Part shown: one piece after another, positions 1-10,136 of the stretch | Position numbering within the stretch: position 1 is the stretch's first letter | How the letters are laid out: each line of letters starts with the position of its first letter | NCBI RefSeq assembly: GCF_001644605.1 | Contig: NZ_CP011388.1 | Location: 3,190,501 to 3,254,500, forward strand | DNA: 64,000 bases | Source of the DNA: Paenibacillus swuensis | GTDB lineage: Bacteria > Bacillota > Bacilli > Paenibacillales > DY6 | Direction of reading: 5' to 3' | Made by a program: the position numbers and the translations under genes | The notes under the pieces: model-generated | What the model was told of the DNA's origin: nothing | Database searches by the model: none | Seen by the model: only the letters and a program-made list of their open reading frames with translations

Positions 1-1198
1 GTGGCAGTTTATTGAGGAGAAAATTAAAGCAGTATGCTGCCGCTATAATTACAAAGAGCTGCGTACCCCGATATTTGAACAGACAGAGTTATTTACAAGA
101 GGTGTCGGTGAAACAACGGATGTGGTAAGCAAGGAAATGTATACGTTCCTCGATAAAGGGGACCGCAGCATGACATTGCGGCCGGAAGGAACGGCAGGCG
201 TGGTCCGGGCTTATGTTGAGAATAAGCTTTATGGTGAACCCGATTTAACGAAGGTGTATTATGTGGGACCTATGTTTCGCTATGAACAGCCTCAGGCGGG
301 ACGCTTCCGTCAATTCCACCAATTCGGCATTGAAGCTTTCGGGTCCACCGATGCGAGCCTTGATGCGGAAGTGATTTCGCTGGGCTTCCAGTTCTATAAG
401 GAGCTTGGATTGTCGGGTGTGACCGTTGAAGTGAATTCCGTCGGTACTCCGGAAATACGCGCTGCTTTCAAATCCAAACTGCAGGATTTTCTGGCGCCTG
501 TCAAGGATAAACTTTGCCGTGACTGTCAATCCCGCTATGATAAAAATCCGCTGCGTTTGCTGGACTGTAAGGTGGATCAAGCCCATTTCGAAGGCGCACC
601 GTCCATTTTGGATAGTCTGGACGAGGAGTGTACGAACCATTTTGCCACGGTAAGAGGGTATCTGGATGCAATGGGTGTGAATTACACGATTAATCCCCGT
701 TTGGTTCGCGGACTGGATTACTACACGCATACCGCTTTTGAGTTTAAGGCGGAAGGGATCGGCGCGATTGATACCATCGGAGGCGGCGGACGGTACAACG
801 GTCTGGTTGCTGACGTAGGCGGTCCGGATCAGCCGGGAGTAGGCTTCGGACTTGGGTTGGAGCGTTTAGTGCTGGTGCTGGAGAAGCAAGGGATCGACAT
901 TCCGTCAGGCAAAGGGCTGGATATGTATCTGGTTGCGCTTGGCGAAGCGGCTGAGAAGGAAATCACACGCTTGTTGTTCGAGCTTCGTTCTCAAGGTGTG
1001 GTGGCCGAGAAGGATTACGGCGGCCGTAAAATGAAGGCGCAGATGAAATCGGCGGACCGGTTGCATGCGAAATATGTCGCCATCTTGGGCGATGATGAAC
1101 TTGCGCGGGGCGAAATTACGTTAAAGTCGATGGCGAACGGCGAGCAGGAAGTTCTGGATTTAGAAAATTTCATTGAGAAATTTTTAAATAAACAATAA
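1..1198 (+). CDS. hisS: Histidyl-tRNA synthetase, 5' end cut off by the window
   Basis: Class II aminoacyl-tRNA synthetase that charges tRNA-His in the cytoplasm. The reading frame is already open at base 2, where it encodes [11 protein letters not shown], so only a short N-terminus is missing. Motif 2 reads TLRPEGTAG, followed by [19 protein letters not shown]; the histidine-specific signature [14 protein letters not shown] and motif 3 ([20 protein letters not shown]) follow, then the C-terminal anticodon-binding domain ([15 protein letters not shown]). It ends 27 nt before aspS, the usual hisS-aspS pairing in Firmicutes, so the two are probably co-transcribed. A T-box leader would be expected upstream but lies outside the window. 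Identification is secure. Confidence 0.97.
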   Translation, partial: WQFIEEKIKAVCCRYNYKELRTPIFEQTELFTRGVGETTDVVSKEMYTFLDKGDRSMTLRPEGTAGVVRAYVENKLYGEPDLTKVYYVGPMFRYEQPQAGRFRQFHQFGIEAFGSTDASLDAEVISLGFQFYKELGLSGVTVEVNSVGTPEIRAAFKSKLQDFLAPVKDKLCRDCQSRYDKNPLRLLDCKVDQAHFEGAPSILDSLDEECTNHFATVRGYLDAMGVNYTINPRLVRGLDYYTHTAFEFKAEGIGAIDTIGGGGRYNGLVADVGGPDQPGVGFGLGLERLVLVLEKQGIDIPSGKGLDMYLVALGEAAEKEITRLLFELRSQGVVAEKDYGGRKMKAQMKSADRLHAKYVAILGDDELARGEITLKSMANGEQEVLDLENFIEKFLNKQ

Positions 1199-1225
1199 TT
1201 ATTTGATAAAGGGGAACAAAGAATC

Positions 1226-3010
1226 ATGATGTTAAAAACTCATCATTGCGGACAATTGGGAACGGCCGAAATCGGGCAAACTGTCGTATTAAACGGCTGG
1301 GTACAAAGAAGAAGGGACCTTGGAGGCGTCTTGTTTATCGACCTTCGGGACCGCAGCGGAATCGTACAAATCGTGTTCGGACCTGAATATTCAGGTGAAG
1401 CGCTGCAGATCGGCGACCGATCTAGAAACGAGTATGTGCTTGCGGTAAAAGGGACGGTTGTGGAACGCGACGCGGAGACGGTTAACGCAAATCTCGCCAC
1501 AGGTCAAATCGAAGTGCGCATTACGGAAATTGAAATACTGAACAGCGCGAAGAACCCTCCGTTCTTCATTGAAGACGGCATCGAAATCGACGAATCGCTT
1601 CGTCTGAAATATCGCTATCTGGACCTGCGTCGTCCGGAAATGCAGCGCACGCTTATGCTTCGTTCGCAGGCGGCCAAGATATTCCGCAACTTCCTGGATG
1701 ACCAAAGTTTTATTGAAATCGAAACGCCGATTTTGACAAAAAGCACGCCGGAAGGCGCTCGCGACTATTTGGTGCCAAGCCGTGTGCATCCGGGTGAATT
1801 TTTCGCTTTGCCGCAATCCCCGCAAATTTTTAAGCAATTGCTTATGGTGAGCGGTATGGAGCGGTACTATCAGATTGCGCGTTGTTTCCGCGATGAAGAT
1901 TTACGAGCAGACCGCCAGCCTGAATTTACGCAGGTGGACATCGAGACTTCGTTCATGTCGCAGGAGCAGTTGCTCTCCATGATGGAAGAACTGATGGCGA
2001 AACTTATGAAGGAAACGGTTGGCGTAGACATTTCCCTACCGTTCCAACGGATTACTTATGCGGACGCTATGGGGAAATACGGTTCTGATAAACCGGATCT
2101 TCGCTTCGGTATGGAGCTGAAGGATGTTTCCGATATCGTGTCCCAGTCCGGTGTGAAAGTGTTCGCTTCCGTCGTGGAGAAAGGCGGACAGGTGAAGGCG
2201 TTGAACGCCAAAGGATGCGCAAGCTGGAGCCGCAAAGAGATTGATGATCTCGGACCTTTCGCGGCGCGTTACGGCGCTAAAGGACTTGCCTGGATTCAAG
2301 TGAAAGACGGCGAAATGAAGGGGCCGATCGTGAAATTCTTCTCCGAAGAAGAGATGGCTTCCCTGAAAGAGCGTCTGGATGCCGAAGAAGGGGATTTGCT
2401 GCTCTTCTCCGCCGACACGAAGAAAATTGTTGCCGATGTGCTGGGTAACCTGCGATTGAAAATTGGCCGTGAGCTTGGGCTGATTAACGAGAGCGAGTTC
2501 AAGTACGCATGGGTCGTGGATTTCCCGTTACTCGGTTGGGATGAGGATGCGAAGCGTTATGTGGCGGAACATCATCCGTTCACACGTCCGATGGAAGAAG
2601 ATGTGCATTTCTTCGATACGGATCCGGGCCAAATTCGCGCGCAAGCATATGATTTGGTATTGAACGGATATGAAGTGGGCGGAGGCTCGCAAAGGATTTA
2701 TCAGCGTGATGTACAAGAGAAGATGTTCACAGCCCTGGGCTTCTCGCCGGAAGAGGCGAATGAGCAGTTTGGCTTCTTGTTGGAAGCTTTCGAGTACGGT
2801 ACACCTCCGCATGGCGGGATTGCCTTAGGCTTTGACCGTTTGGTGATGTTGCTTTCGGGCCGCAGCAACCTTCGTGAAACGATTGCGTTCCCTAAGACGG
2901 CAAGTGCTACGGATCTGTTAAGCAACGCGCCTTCTGAAGTGGAAAGCAAGCAGTTGGAGCAGTTGTCCATTCGGATCGCGCGTAAAGAGAAAGCGGATAG
3001 GAGCGTTTAA
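1226..3010 (+). CDS. aspS: Aspartyl-tRNA synthetase
   Basis: Charges tRNA-Asp. The 594-residue length is normal for the bacterial type: N-terminal OB-fold anticodon-binding domain (about 1-110), catalytic core with motif 2 ([19 protein letters not shown]), an inserted GAD domain (about 290-420) and motif 3 ([16 protein letters not shown]). Two ATG codons occur in tandem at 1226 and 1229 behind AAAGGGGA; either may be used. It follows hisS after 27 nt and tcdA begins 3 nt after its stop, so hisS-aspS-tcdA reads as one transcript, as in Bacillus. Confidence 0.97.
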   Translation: MMLKTHHCGQLGTAEIGQTVVLNGWVQRRRDLGGVLFIDLRDRSGIVQIVFGPEYSGEALQIGDRSRNEYVLAVKGTVVERDAETVNANLATGQIEVRITEIEILNSAKNPPFFIEDGIEIDESLRLKYRYLDLRRPEMQRTLMLRSQAAKIFRNFLDDQSFIEIETPILTKSTPEGARDYLVPSRVHPGEFFALPQSPQIFKQLLMVSGMERYYQIARCFRDEDLRADRQPEFTQVDIETSFMSQEQLLSMMEELMAKLMKETVGVDISLPFQRITYADAMGKYGSDKPDLRFGMELKDVSDIVSQSGVKVFASVVEKGGQVKALNAKGCASWSRKEIDDLGPFAARYGAKGLAWIQVKDGEMKGPIVKFFSEEEMASLKERLDAEEGDLLLFSADTKKIVADVLGNLRLKIGRELGLINESEFKYAWVVDFPLLGWDEDAKRYVAEHHPFTRPMEEDVHFFDTDPGQIRAQAYDLVLNGYEVGGGSQRIYQRDVQEKMFTALGFSPEEANEQFGFLLEAFEYGTPPHGGIALGFDRLVMLLSGRSNLRETIAFPKTASATDLLSNAPSEVESKQLEQLSIRIARKEKADRSV

Positions 3011-3013
3011 CCT

Positions 3014-3763
3014 ATGTTGCATCAATTTTCACGAACAGAGCTTGCGATCGGACCGGAAGGTCTGGAGCGGATGAAAGGAAGCACGGTGGCTGTACTGGGT
3101 ATTGGCGGGGTGGGTTCCATCGCCGCTGAGGCTTTGGCGCGCACGGGTGTCGGCCGGATTATCCTTATTGATAAAGACGTAGTCGATATCACCAATATCA
3201 ATAGGCAGATTCATGCGCTAACGACGACGGTTGGCCAATTGAAGGCCGAACTGATGCGCGAGCGGATAGCTCTCATTAACCCGGCATGTGAAGCGATTGC
3301 GCTCAATATGTTTTACACGGAAGAAACGTATGAGCAGTTATTTGCTTATGATCTGGATTATGTGGTCGATGCGTCTGATACGATTTCGTACAAAATCCAT
3401 TTGATTAAACAATGTCTGGAACGGAAAATTCCGGTAATCTCTTCTATGGGCGCCGCGAACAAAATGGACCCGACCAAGTTCCAGGTTGCGGACATTTCCA
3501 AAACGTCGATGGACCCAATCGCGCGCGTCGTTCGTACCAAGCTGCGTAAAGACGGCATCCGCAAAGGGGTGAAGGTGGTTTTCTCCACCGAGGAACCGAT
3601 GAAACCCCGCGCGGATGTTACGGAGAGGATCGTGTCTCCCAACGCGCCCGAAATTCGTAAAGCGAAACAACCGCCTGCAAGCAACGCCTTCGTCCCCCCA
3701 GTAGCCGGCCTGATTATGGTCGCCGAAGTGGTGAAGGATTTGTTGAAGAGTGTGGACAAATAA
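3014..3763 (+). CDS. tcdA: tRNA threonylcarbamoyladenosine dehydratase (YrvM type)
   Basis: ThiF/HesA/MoeB-superfamily ATP-dependent enzyme that cyclises t6A at position 37 of ANN-decoding tRNAs to ct6A. The nucleotide-binding GIGGVGS loop is at residues 29-35, followed by IDKDVVDITNINRQ and by VVDASDTISYK, all typical of the E1-like fold. The 249-residue length fits TcdA/YrvM. The position directly downstream of aspS matches Bacillus yrvM, which separates it from ThiF or MoeB. A terminator follows within 20 nt, closing the hisS-aspS-tcdA unit. Confidence 0.88.
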   Translation: MLHQFSRTELAIGPEGLERMKGSTVAVLGIGGVGSIAAEALARTGVGRIILIDKDVVDITNINRQIHALTTTVGQLKAELMRERIALINPACEAIALNMFYTEETYEQLFAYDLDYVVDASDTISYKIHLIKQCLERKIPVISSMGAANKMDPTKFQVADISKTSMDPIARVVRTKLRKDGIRKGVKVVFSTEEPMKPRADVTERIVSPNAPEIRKAKQPPASNAFVPPVAGLIMVAEVVKDLLKSVDK

Positions 3764-3781
3764 AGTAAAGGTGCTTACTAG

Positions 3782-3813
3782 CCGCTTGAGCTGATGCTCG
3801 GGCGGTTTTATTT
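3782..3813 (+). terminator. Rho-independent terminator after tcdA
   Basis: CCGCTTGAGC-TGAT-GCTCGGGCGG forms a ten-pair stem (two G-U pairs) followed by TTTTATTT. It ends the hisS-aspS-tcdA transcript. Confidence 0.85.
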
Positions 3814-3864
3814 ATGAATTAATGGGCCGGGAAGGGTTATCTCGGAGGTTCAGCTGGGTGGGAG

Positions 3865-3946
3865 CAATATTATGCTGGGTTATCCCGAAGGGTCAGTGGA
3901 GTGGTGTGAACAAGATTATGTTGGGTTATCCCGAAGAGTCAGTGGA
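3865..3946 (+). repeat. Two imperfect 36-bp direct repeats in the tcdA-rarA gap
   Basis: Bases 3865-3900 and 3911-3946 are copies of one 36-bp unit with three mismatches, spaced 46 bp start to start; the shared core is GGGTTATCCCGAAG. A 74-codon open frame crosses both copies but has no family resemblance and owes its periodic protein to the repeat, so I do not call it a gene. Confidence 0.8.
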
Positions 3947-4150
3947 AGACAACAGCAGATTTAGTGCTCTGAGGGACATTATTTGCTACCAATGCATGCC
4001 GGTCCACGGAATTAATGTCCTCCCTAGGAATGATAAATGTGGTTGATTCAGTGATCTGAGGTATACCTAGGGGTTATTTTGCCGCCGGATCAAGTTGATT
4101 TATGCTCTATAAAGCATTGTTCGACGCCCATACGCACCAACCAGCTTCTT
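3947..4150. other. Structured gene-free stretch upstream of rarA
   Basis: About 380 bp between the tcdA terminator and rarA hold no convincing gene. Besides the direct repeats there are two inverted pairs: GGACATTA (3975-3982) with TAATGTCC (4014-4021), and CCCTAGG (4023-4029) with CCTAGGG (4067-4073). They could fold into two adjacent hairpins. Whether this is a small RNA (6S RNA is one candidate to test at this locus) or decayed repeat DNA cannot be decided by eye. Confidence 0.4.
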
Positions 4151-4192
4151 TGTGGTAAAATGGGAGCATTGATCAGCAAAGGTGTGAAGGTT

Positions 4193-5500
4193 ATGGACTT
4201 ATTTACATATGACAATTCGAATAAAGGGGCAGGACGGTTGTTGGCAGACCGGATGCGTCCCCGGACATTGGAAGAATATATTGGTCAAGAGCATATTGTG
4301 GGAGCGGGAAAATTGCTGCGGCGCGCCATTGAAGCGGATCAAGTGACCTCAATTCTGCTATATGGTCCCCCGGGGACTGGAAAGACAACGCTTGCGCATA
4401 TCATTTCAAACAAAACTCAAGGGGAGTTTATCAAGCTTAATGCGGTAGATGCATCTGTTAAGGATGTTCGTGAGGTCATTGAAGGCGCCAAAAACACCCG
4501 GGATCTCTACGGCCGCAAAACCATTCTGTTTCTGGACGAGGTCCATCGCTTCAATACGAAGCAGCAGGATGCGCTTTTGCCGGCAGTGGAAGACGGCACG
4601 ATCATCTTCATCGGCGCGACCACCGAGAATCCGTTCCACCACGTGAACGGGGCGCTGCTGTCACGCTCGACGCTGTTCGAGCTGCACGGCCTCACGCATG
4701 AGCACGCACTGCTCGCCATGCGGGCCGCGCTCGCCGACCGCGAGCGCGGTCTCGGCGCGTTGCCGCTGCGCGCCGAAGACGCTGCGCTCGAGCACATCGC
4801 GCGCATGAGCGGCGGCGACATCCGCCGCGCCCTAAACGCGCTCGAGCTCGCCGCGCTGACGACCCCGCCGCAGCCCGACGGCACGATCGCCGTCACGCTG
4901 GAAGTCGCGGAGGAATCGATTCGCAGGCCGACCGTCCGCGCGGACGAGTCGACCCAATACGACGTCCTCTCCGCGTTCCACAAGAGCATCCGCGGCTCCA
5001 GTGACGCCGCGTTGTTCTGGTTCCTCTATGCCGTCGAGAAGCTCGGCATGGATCCCATGACCTTCCTGCGGCGTTTAATTGTCGCCAGCAGCGAAGACAT
5101 CGGCCTCGCCAACCCCCAGGCGCTGGTCCAATCCGTCACCGCGATGGACGCCTATCACAAGATAGGCTGGCCGGAGGCGAGGCTAGTCATCGCGCAGGCG
5201 ATCCTGTTCGCGGTGGAAAGCCCAAAATCGAACGGCGTGACCGTCGCCATCGGCAACATCTACGCCGCGTTCGATCGCGTCGGTGAAGCCAAGGTTCCGC
5301 ATCACCTGAGGGATGCCCACTACAAAGGCGCCGAGAAGCTGGGTCATGTCGGCTATCAATACCCTCACGATTATCCGGGACATTATATCAAGCAGCAGTA
5401 TCTGCCGGATGCGTTGGACGGCCAGTCGTTCTATCGCGCGACAGAGCAGGGCATGGAAGAGAAAATTAAACTTAACCAGCACAGGCGTAAAAATCTATAA
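4193..5500 (+). CDS. rarA: Replication-associated recombination protein A (AAA+ ATPase, MgsA/YrvN)
   Basis: AAA+ ATPase related to the clamp loader that acts at stalled replication forks. The chosen ATG at 4193 gives 435 residues starting MDLFTYDN and is preceded by GGTGTGAAGG; a start at 4079 would add 38 residues with no resemblance to the family. Walker A GPPGTGKTT is at about 58-66, Walker B LFLDE at 112-116, sensor 1 at GATTEN, followed by the RarA C-terminal oligomerisation region (SSEDIGLANPQAL). An extended -10, TGGTAAAAT (4153-4161), lies just upstream. The central part (about 4620-5340) is much richer in G+C at third positions than the ends and the neighbouring genes, which is unusual within one conserved gene. 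Confidence 0.93.
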   Translation: MDLFTYDNSNKGAGRLLADRMRPRTLEEYIGQEHIVGAGKLLRRAIEADQVTSILLYGPPGTGKTTLAHIISNKTQGEFIKLNAVDASVKDVREVIEGAKNTRDLYGRKTILFLDEVHRFNTKQQDALLPAVEDGTIIFIGATTENPFHHVNGALLSRSTLFELHGLTHEHALLAMRAALADRERGLGALPLRAEDAALEHIARMSGGDIRRALNALELAALTTPPQPDGTIAVTLEVAEESIRRPTVRADESTQYDVLSAFHKSIRGSSDAALFWFLYAVEKLGMDPMTFLRRLIVASSEDIGLANPQALVQSVTAMDAYHKIGWPEARLVIAQAILFAVESPKSNGVTVAIGNIYAAFDRVGEAKVPHHLRDAHYKGAEKLGHVGYQYPHDYPGHYIKQQYLPDALDGQSFYRATEQGMEEKIKLNQHRRKNL

Positions 5501-5577
5501 CATCACACAACCTAACACAACAAATAACCGAATTTACAACTGCACGCAATGTCAGATAACCGAGGAGGAGGGGAAGT

Positions 5578-6219
5578 ATGCGACAACGAACAAAAGATAC
5601 CCTAGACACTTCCCCGGCTTCGCATGATTTGTGGGCTGACATGCAGCTTACCAGCAGGGAACTGGTGATTGAGACAGGAGTTCAATATTTGCGCGATGCC
5701 GGAACCGACCGTATTTGTCAAATATGTATCGGGCAAGGCGGCTCTTGTTGCGCGGATTGCCCTTTGCTTCGAAACGGTGTAGGGTGTCAACAGAGGAATA
5801 TCAGCTGCACGGCTTGGTTGTGCGGATTTTTGAAATATATATTGTTTGAGTTGAACTTGCTGGATGCCTGGAATGATTATTGGATTCAGGTGCCGGGCCA
5901 AGATTATCGCAAGGATTTCACACCTGAATTCTTTTTTATGTCTAATTCCAAAATCTTGTCTTCCCCGGACTTTCAGCAAATCAGCGAAGCGTTTGCCCTC
6001 GATTTGAACGATGTGGCAGAAGCGAACTCAGCCGAAGGCTATCTCATCAAGCTGCGTGAAAAAATCGATAAAAATATTGAATGTATCGACATTTACAGGG
6101 ACGACCCGGCCTATTGCCGCAAAATCCACAAAAAAATTCTGGAGATGACCGCTCCGTTTCATCGCTTTCACCGAGCTTTGGATGAATACAGAGTTGATCT
6201 GTCGTTGAATAGGGAATAA
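5578..6219 (+). CDS. Unknown cysteine-rich protein between rarA and mnmA
   Basis: I do not recognise a family. The 213-residue product starts at an ATG behind a strong GAGGAGGAGGGGAAGT site. Residues 47-82 hold eight cysteines in the order C47-x2-C50-x6-C57-C58-x2-C61-x8-C70-x6-C77-x4-C82, which suggests a zinc or iron-sulfur site; the rest is mostly helical and soluble with no signal peptide or membrane span. It is 77 nt after rarA and converges with mnmA on a shared terminator. The neighbours (sulfur transfer, CymR) make a redox or metal role plausible, but that is inference from context only. Confidence 0.75.
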   Translation: MRQRTKDTLDTSPASHDLWADMQLTSRELVIETGVQYLRDAGTDRICQICIGQGGSCCADCPLLRNGVGCQQRNISCTAWLCGFLKYILFELNLLDAWNDYWIQVPGQDYRKDFTPEFFFMSNSKILSSPDFQQISEAFALDLNDVAEANSAEGYLIKLREKIDKNIECIDIYRDDPAYCRKIHKKILEMTAPFHRFHRALDEYRVDLSLNRE

Positions 6220-6236
6220 CTTTCCAGCACTCACAA

Positions 6237-6274
6237 AAAAGAACGAATTCGCCTTCTGCGAATTCGTTCTTTTC
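6237..6274. terminator. Bidirectional terminator between the cysteine-rich gene and mnmA
   Basis: GAACGAATTCGC (6241-6252) and GCGAATTCGTTC (6258-6269) are a perfect 12-bp inverted repeat with loop CTTCT, flanked by an A-run on the left and TTTTC on the right, so it can stop transcription from both converging genes. Confidence 0.9.
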
Positions 6275-6285
6275 TTGTAAAACCT

Positions 6286-7513
<1,228 letters not shown>

Positions 7514-7666
7514 AAAATTTTTCCCAATTTAGGAATCAATTTTGTAGAGATTTTCTATGAAAATATGATAACATATATAGATGATAGGGTTACTTGTATT
7601 TAATTTCGCCTTTTCGGGCAATGATGAAATTATAGAGACAATTATGTCCAGAATGAGGTGTCCCCT

Positions 7667-8086
7667 TTGAAGATTTCCACAAAAGGCCGTTACGGCCTGA
7701 CCATTATGATGGAATTGGCAAGAAACTACGGTGACGGCCCGATTTCTCTGAAAAGCATCGCCGAGAAGAACAGTCTGTCTGAGCACTACCTGGAGCAACT
7801 GGTTGCCCCATTACGCAATGCCGGTTTAGTGAAAAGTGTGCGAGGAGCTTACGGCGGTTATATTCTTTCCAAACTGCCGGAAGAAATTACGGCAGGGCAT
7901 ATTATCAGAATCCTGGAAGGTCCCATCTCACCGGTGGACTTCACGGAAGAAGATGATCCCGCCAAACGGGATTTATGGGTTCGGATTCGCGACAGTATTG
8001 CCGAAGTATTGGATTCAACAACATTAGCTCAGTTGATTTCGTTTCAGGACGAGGGCAAGCGAGACAGCTATATGTTCTACATATAG
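7667..8086 (+). CDS. cymR: Rrf2-family repressor of cysteine metabolism
   Basis: Dimeric winged-helix regulator that represses cystine uptake and sulfur-assimilation genes together with CysK in Bacillus. The protein (MKISTKGRYGLTIMMELA...) follows Bacillus CymR nearly end to end, including SLSEHYLEQLVAPLRNAG and the C-terminal SYMFYI. The start is a TTG at 7667, six bases after GAGGTG; a GTG at 7658 would add three residues but has no SD. It lacks the cysteine cluster of IscR, so it is not an Fe-S sensor. The desulfurase gene starts 8 nt downstream, so the two form an operon. Confidence 0.93.
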   Translation: MKISTKGRYGLTIMMELARNYGDGPISLKSIAEKNSLSEHYLEQLVAPLRNAGLVKSVRGAYGGYILSKLPEEITAGHIIRILEGPISPVDFTEEDDPAKRDLWVRIRDSIAEVLDSTTLAQLISFQDEGKRDSYMFYI

Positions 8087-8094
8087 GTGACAAT

Positions 8095-9246
8095 ATGAAG
8101 CAGACACGGATTTATATGGACCATGCGGCTTCAACGCCGGTGCATCCCCTGGTAACGGAAGCTATGCTTCCTTACCTGCATGAGCAATTCGGCAACGCGT
8201 CCTCCGTACATGCCTATGGGCGTGAGGCCAAGCAAGCGTTAAACCGGGCAAGAGACCTCATATCCGCCGCGATCGGCTGCGAGCCTTCGGAGCTGATCTT
8301 CACCGGCAGCGGCACGGAAAGCGATAATCTGGCGATTATCGGTGCCGCCGCCGCCAACACAACGGACCGCAAAGGAATACTCACCTCCCGTATCGAGCAC
8401 CATGCCGTGCTTCACCCATGCGAGCAGCTAACAAATTTTGGATATGGACTTACTTGTTTACCCGTAGATATATTGGGTAAAATTTCTATAGAAGATGTCG
8501 AAGCTAATCTCAACTCACAAACCTTTCTGATGAGTCTCATGTACGGTAACAACGAAGTCGGTACGGTTCAGCCTATAGATGTGGCCGGACGCCTTGCCCG
8601 TGAGAACGGAGTATTATTTCATGTTGACGCGGTTCAGGCTCTGGGTTCCCTGCCTATCTCACTTAAGGACTTACCTGTGGATTTAATGAGCTTTTCGGCT
8701 CACAAAATTAACGGTCCCAAGGGAGTAGGCGCTTTATATATCGGGAAGCAAGTCCGCATCCAGGCTCAGCAGTTTGGCGGGATGCAGGAACGTAAACGCC
8801 GGGCAGGCACAGAGAATGTAGCAGGTATTATCGGGTTTGCCAAAGCCGTAGAACTAAGTATGAACGGATTGGAAGAGAAACGATCTCTGATGTTGCGACT
8901 TCGAAATCGGTTTTTGGAACAGCTGTCCGAAAGACTCGGCGCGGAACGATATGTTGTTAACGGACATCCGACAGAAGTGTTACCGCATATTCTGAATGTC
9001 AGCTTTATCGGGATCGACGCCGAGACGATGCTTATGAATCTGGATCTGGAAGGCATTGCGGCCGCAAGCGGTTCAGCCTGTACTTCGGGTTCTCTTGAAA
9101 TCTCACATGTGCTGCAGGCTATGGAACTTCCCAATGATGTTATGCGTTCGGCAGTCAGATTCAGCTTCGGGCGTGGAACCACATCGGAAGAAATCGACAT
9201 TGTGGTGCGGAAGATCGAAACCATATTGGATCGAGTCCGTAAATAA
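8095..9246 (+). CDS. yrvO: Cysteine desulfurase (YrvO/IscS-like)
   Basis: PLP enzyme that converts cysteine to alanine and a protein persulfide for tRNA thiolation and Fe-S assembly. ATG 8095 follows GGTGA after four bases, giving 383 residues from MKQTRIYMDHAAST. The PLP lysine is K204 in SAHKINGPKG; the persulfide cysteine is C329 in SGSACTSGS; HVDAVQ and RAGTENV are conserved. Being with cymR and next to mnmA, it is the likely sulfur donor for MnmA, as YrvO is in Bacillus. Confidence 0.93.
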   Translation: MKQTRIYMDHAASTPVHPLVTEAMLPYLHEQFGNASSVHAYGREAKQALNRARDLISAAIGCEPSELIFTGSGTESDNLAIIGAAAANTTDRKGILTSRIEHHAVLHPCEQLTNFGYGLTCLPVDILGKISIEDVEANLNSQTFLMSLMYGNNEVGTVQPIDVAGRLARENGVLFHVDAVQALGSLPISLKDLPVDLMSFSAHKINGPKGVGALYIGKQVRIQAQQFGGMQERKRRAGTENVAGIIGFAKAVELSMNGLEEKRSLMLRLRNRFLEQLSERLGAERYVVNGHPTEVLPHILNVSFIGIDAETMLMNLDLEGIAAASGSACTSGSLEISHVLQAMELPNDVMRSAVRFSFGRGTTSEEIDIVVRKIETILDRVRK

Positions 9247-9267
9247 ATAGAGCCGGGAGGTGAGCGG

Positions 9268-9789
9268 ATGATTCGTAAAGTACAGGAAATTATCGGTTTG
9301 CCTGTGATCGACGTGGAATCCGGCAAGAAGTTAGGTAAAGTAAATGATATTTTCTTAAGCGCCGATCAGGAACTCAAGGCTGTAACGATCGACGCCAAGC
9401 ATTGGTTTTCTTCATCCCGGTTTATTGCTTGGGAAGACATTGCGGGATTCGGGGATGATGCGGTTACCATCCCGAATGAGTTGGTTATCCGCTCCTTTGA
9501 AGAAACGAATCCTTGGATCGCCTTCCTTTCCGGCAATAAGAAGCTGAAAGAAATGTCGGTGATGACAGTCACGGGAAATCAACTGGGATTGATCAGCGAC
9601 GTTTACTTTGACCCGGAACTGGGAACAAAGATGATAGGATTAGAATTAACGGATGGATTTATCTCCGATTTGAAAGAGGGGCGCAAGTGGATGCGCTTGC
9701 CGGAGACCGTGACAATCGGTGATGATACGATTGTGGTACCGGCGGAGAGCGAAGACGCCCTGGAGGAAATCGTCACAATAAAGCGATGA
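9268..9789 (+). CDS. yrrD: PRC-barrel domain protein (YrrD-like)
   Basis: 173 residues with two tandem PRC-barrel folds: residues about 3-80 (IIGLPVIDVESGKKLGKVND) and about 92-170 (MSVMTVTGNQLGLISDVYFD). PRC barrels are small beta-barrels also found in RimM and photosynthetic reaction centres; in Bacillus YrrD the function is unknown. An SD GGGAGGTGAG precedes the ATG. It follows the desulfurase gene after 21 nt and precedes the zinc-ribbon gene by 10 nt, so all are probably co-transcribed. Confidence 0.8.
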   Translation: MIRKVQEIIGLPVIDVESGKKLGKVNDIFLSADQELKAVTIDAKHWFSSSRFIAWEDIAGFGDDAVTIPNELVIRSFEETNPWIAFLSGNKKLKEMSVMTVTGNQLGLISDVYFDPELGTKMIGLELTDGFISDLKEGRKWMRLPETVTIGDDTIVVPAESEDALEEIVTIKR

Positions 9790-9799
9790 GGGTGATTAG

Positions 9800-9997
9800 A
9801 TGATGAGATGTCCGAACTGCAATTCCAAGGATATTGGGAAGATCGGTTCCCATCAGTTTTACTGCTGGGGTTGCTTTATCGAGTTGACGGTGAACGGTGA
9901 GAAGATGTCAGTCTATCAAGTAGAAGAAGACGGAACGTTAAGCTCGCTGGATGACCTGTTCTTCGAGGATGATATGCCTGAAGTTCACGCCAACTAA
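9800..9997 (+). CDS. Small zinc-ribbon protein
   Basis: 65-residue protein with CPNCNSKDIGKIG near the start and CWGCF at about 22-26, i.e. two CxxC knuckles spaced as in a zinc ribbon, then an acidic tail (LDDLFFEDDMPE). ATG codons at 9800 and 9803 follow GAGGGTGA. Function unknown; a nucleic-acid or protein contact is plausible for such folds. It is the last gene before a terminator. Confidence 0.75.
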   Translation: MMRCPNCNSKDIGKIGSHQFYCWGCFIELTVNGEKMSVYQVEEDGTLSSLDDLFFEDDMPEVHAN

Positions 9998-10014
9998 TTA
10001 TAGATGAACGTTAA

Positions 10015-10038
10015 AGTCGGACTTCGGTTCGGCTTTTT
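10015..10038 (+). terminator. Terminator ending the cymR-desulfurase-yrrD unit
   Basis: AGTCGGAC-TTCG-GTTCGGCT makes an eight-pair stem with a TTCG tetraloop, followed by four further T residues. Confidence 0.8.
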
Positions 10039-10136
10039 CATTTTGCCCGTAGGAAAGACTCGCTTTTTCAGAAAATGAATGAAATCCATAGGGTTGTACA
10101 TATACTGAAAGGAGCTTAGGCCAAGGTGGTGTGTTC

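Noticed and set aside
3822-4046. 74-codon open frame over the direct repeats
   Set aside because: No SD of note, no family resemblance, and its internal periodicity is explained by the 36-bp DNA repeat.
7975-8094. Extended start of the cysteine desulfurase, 40 codons into cymR
   Set aside because: The extra residues do not match the family and ATG 8095 has its own GGTGA site.
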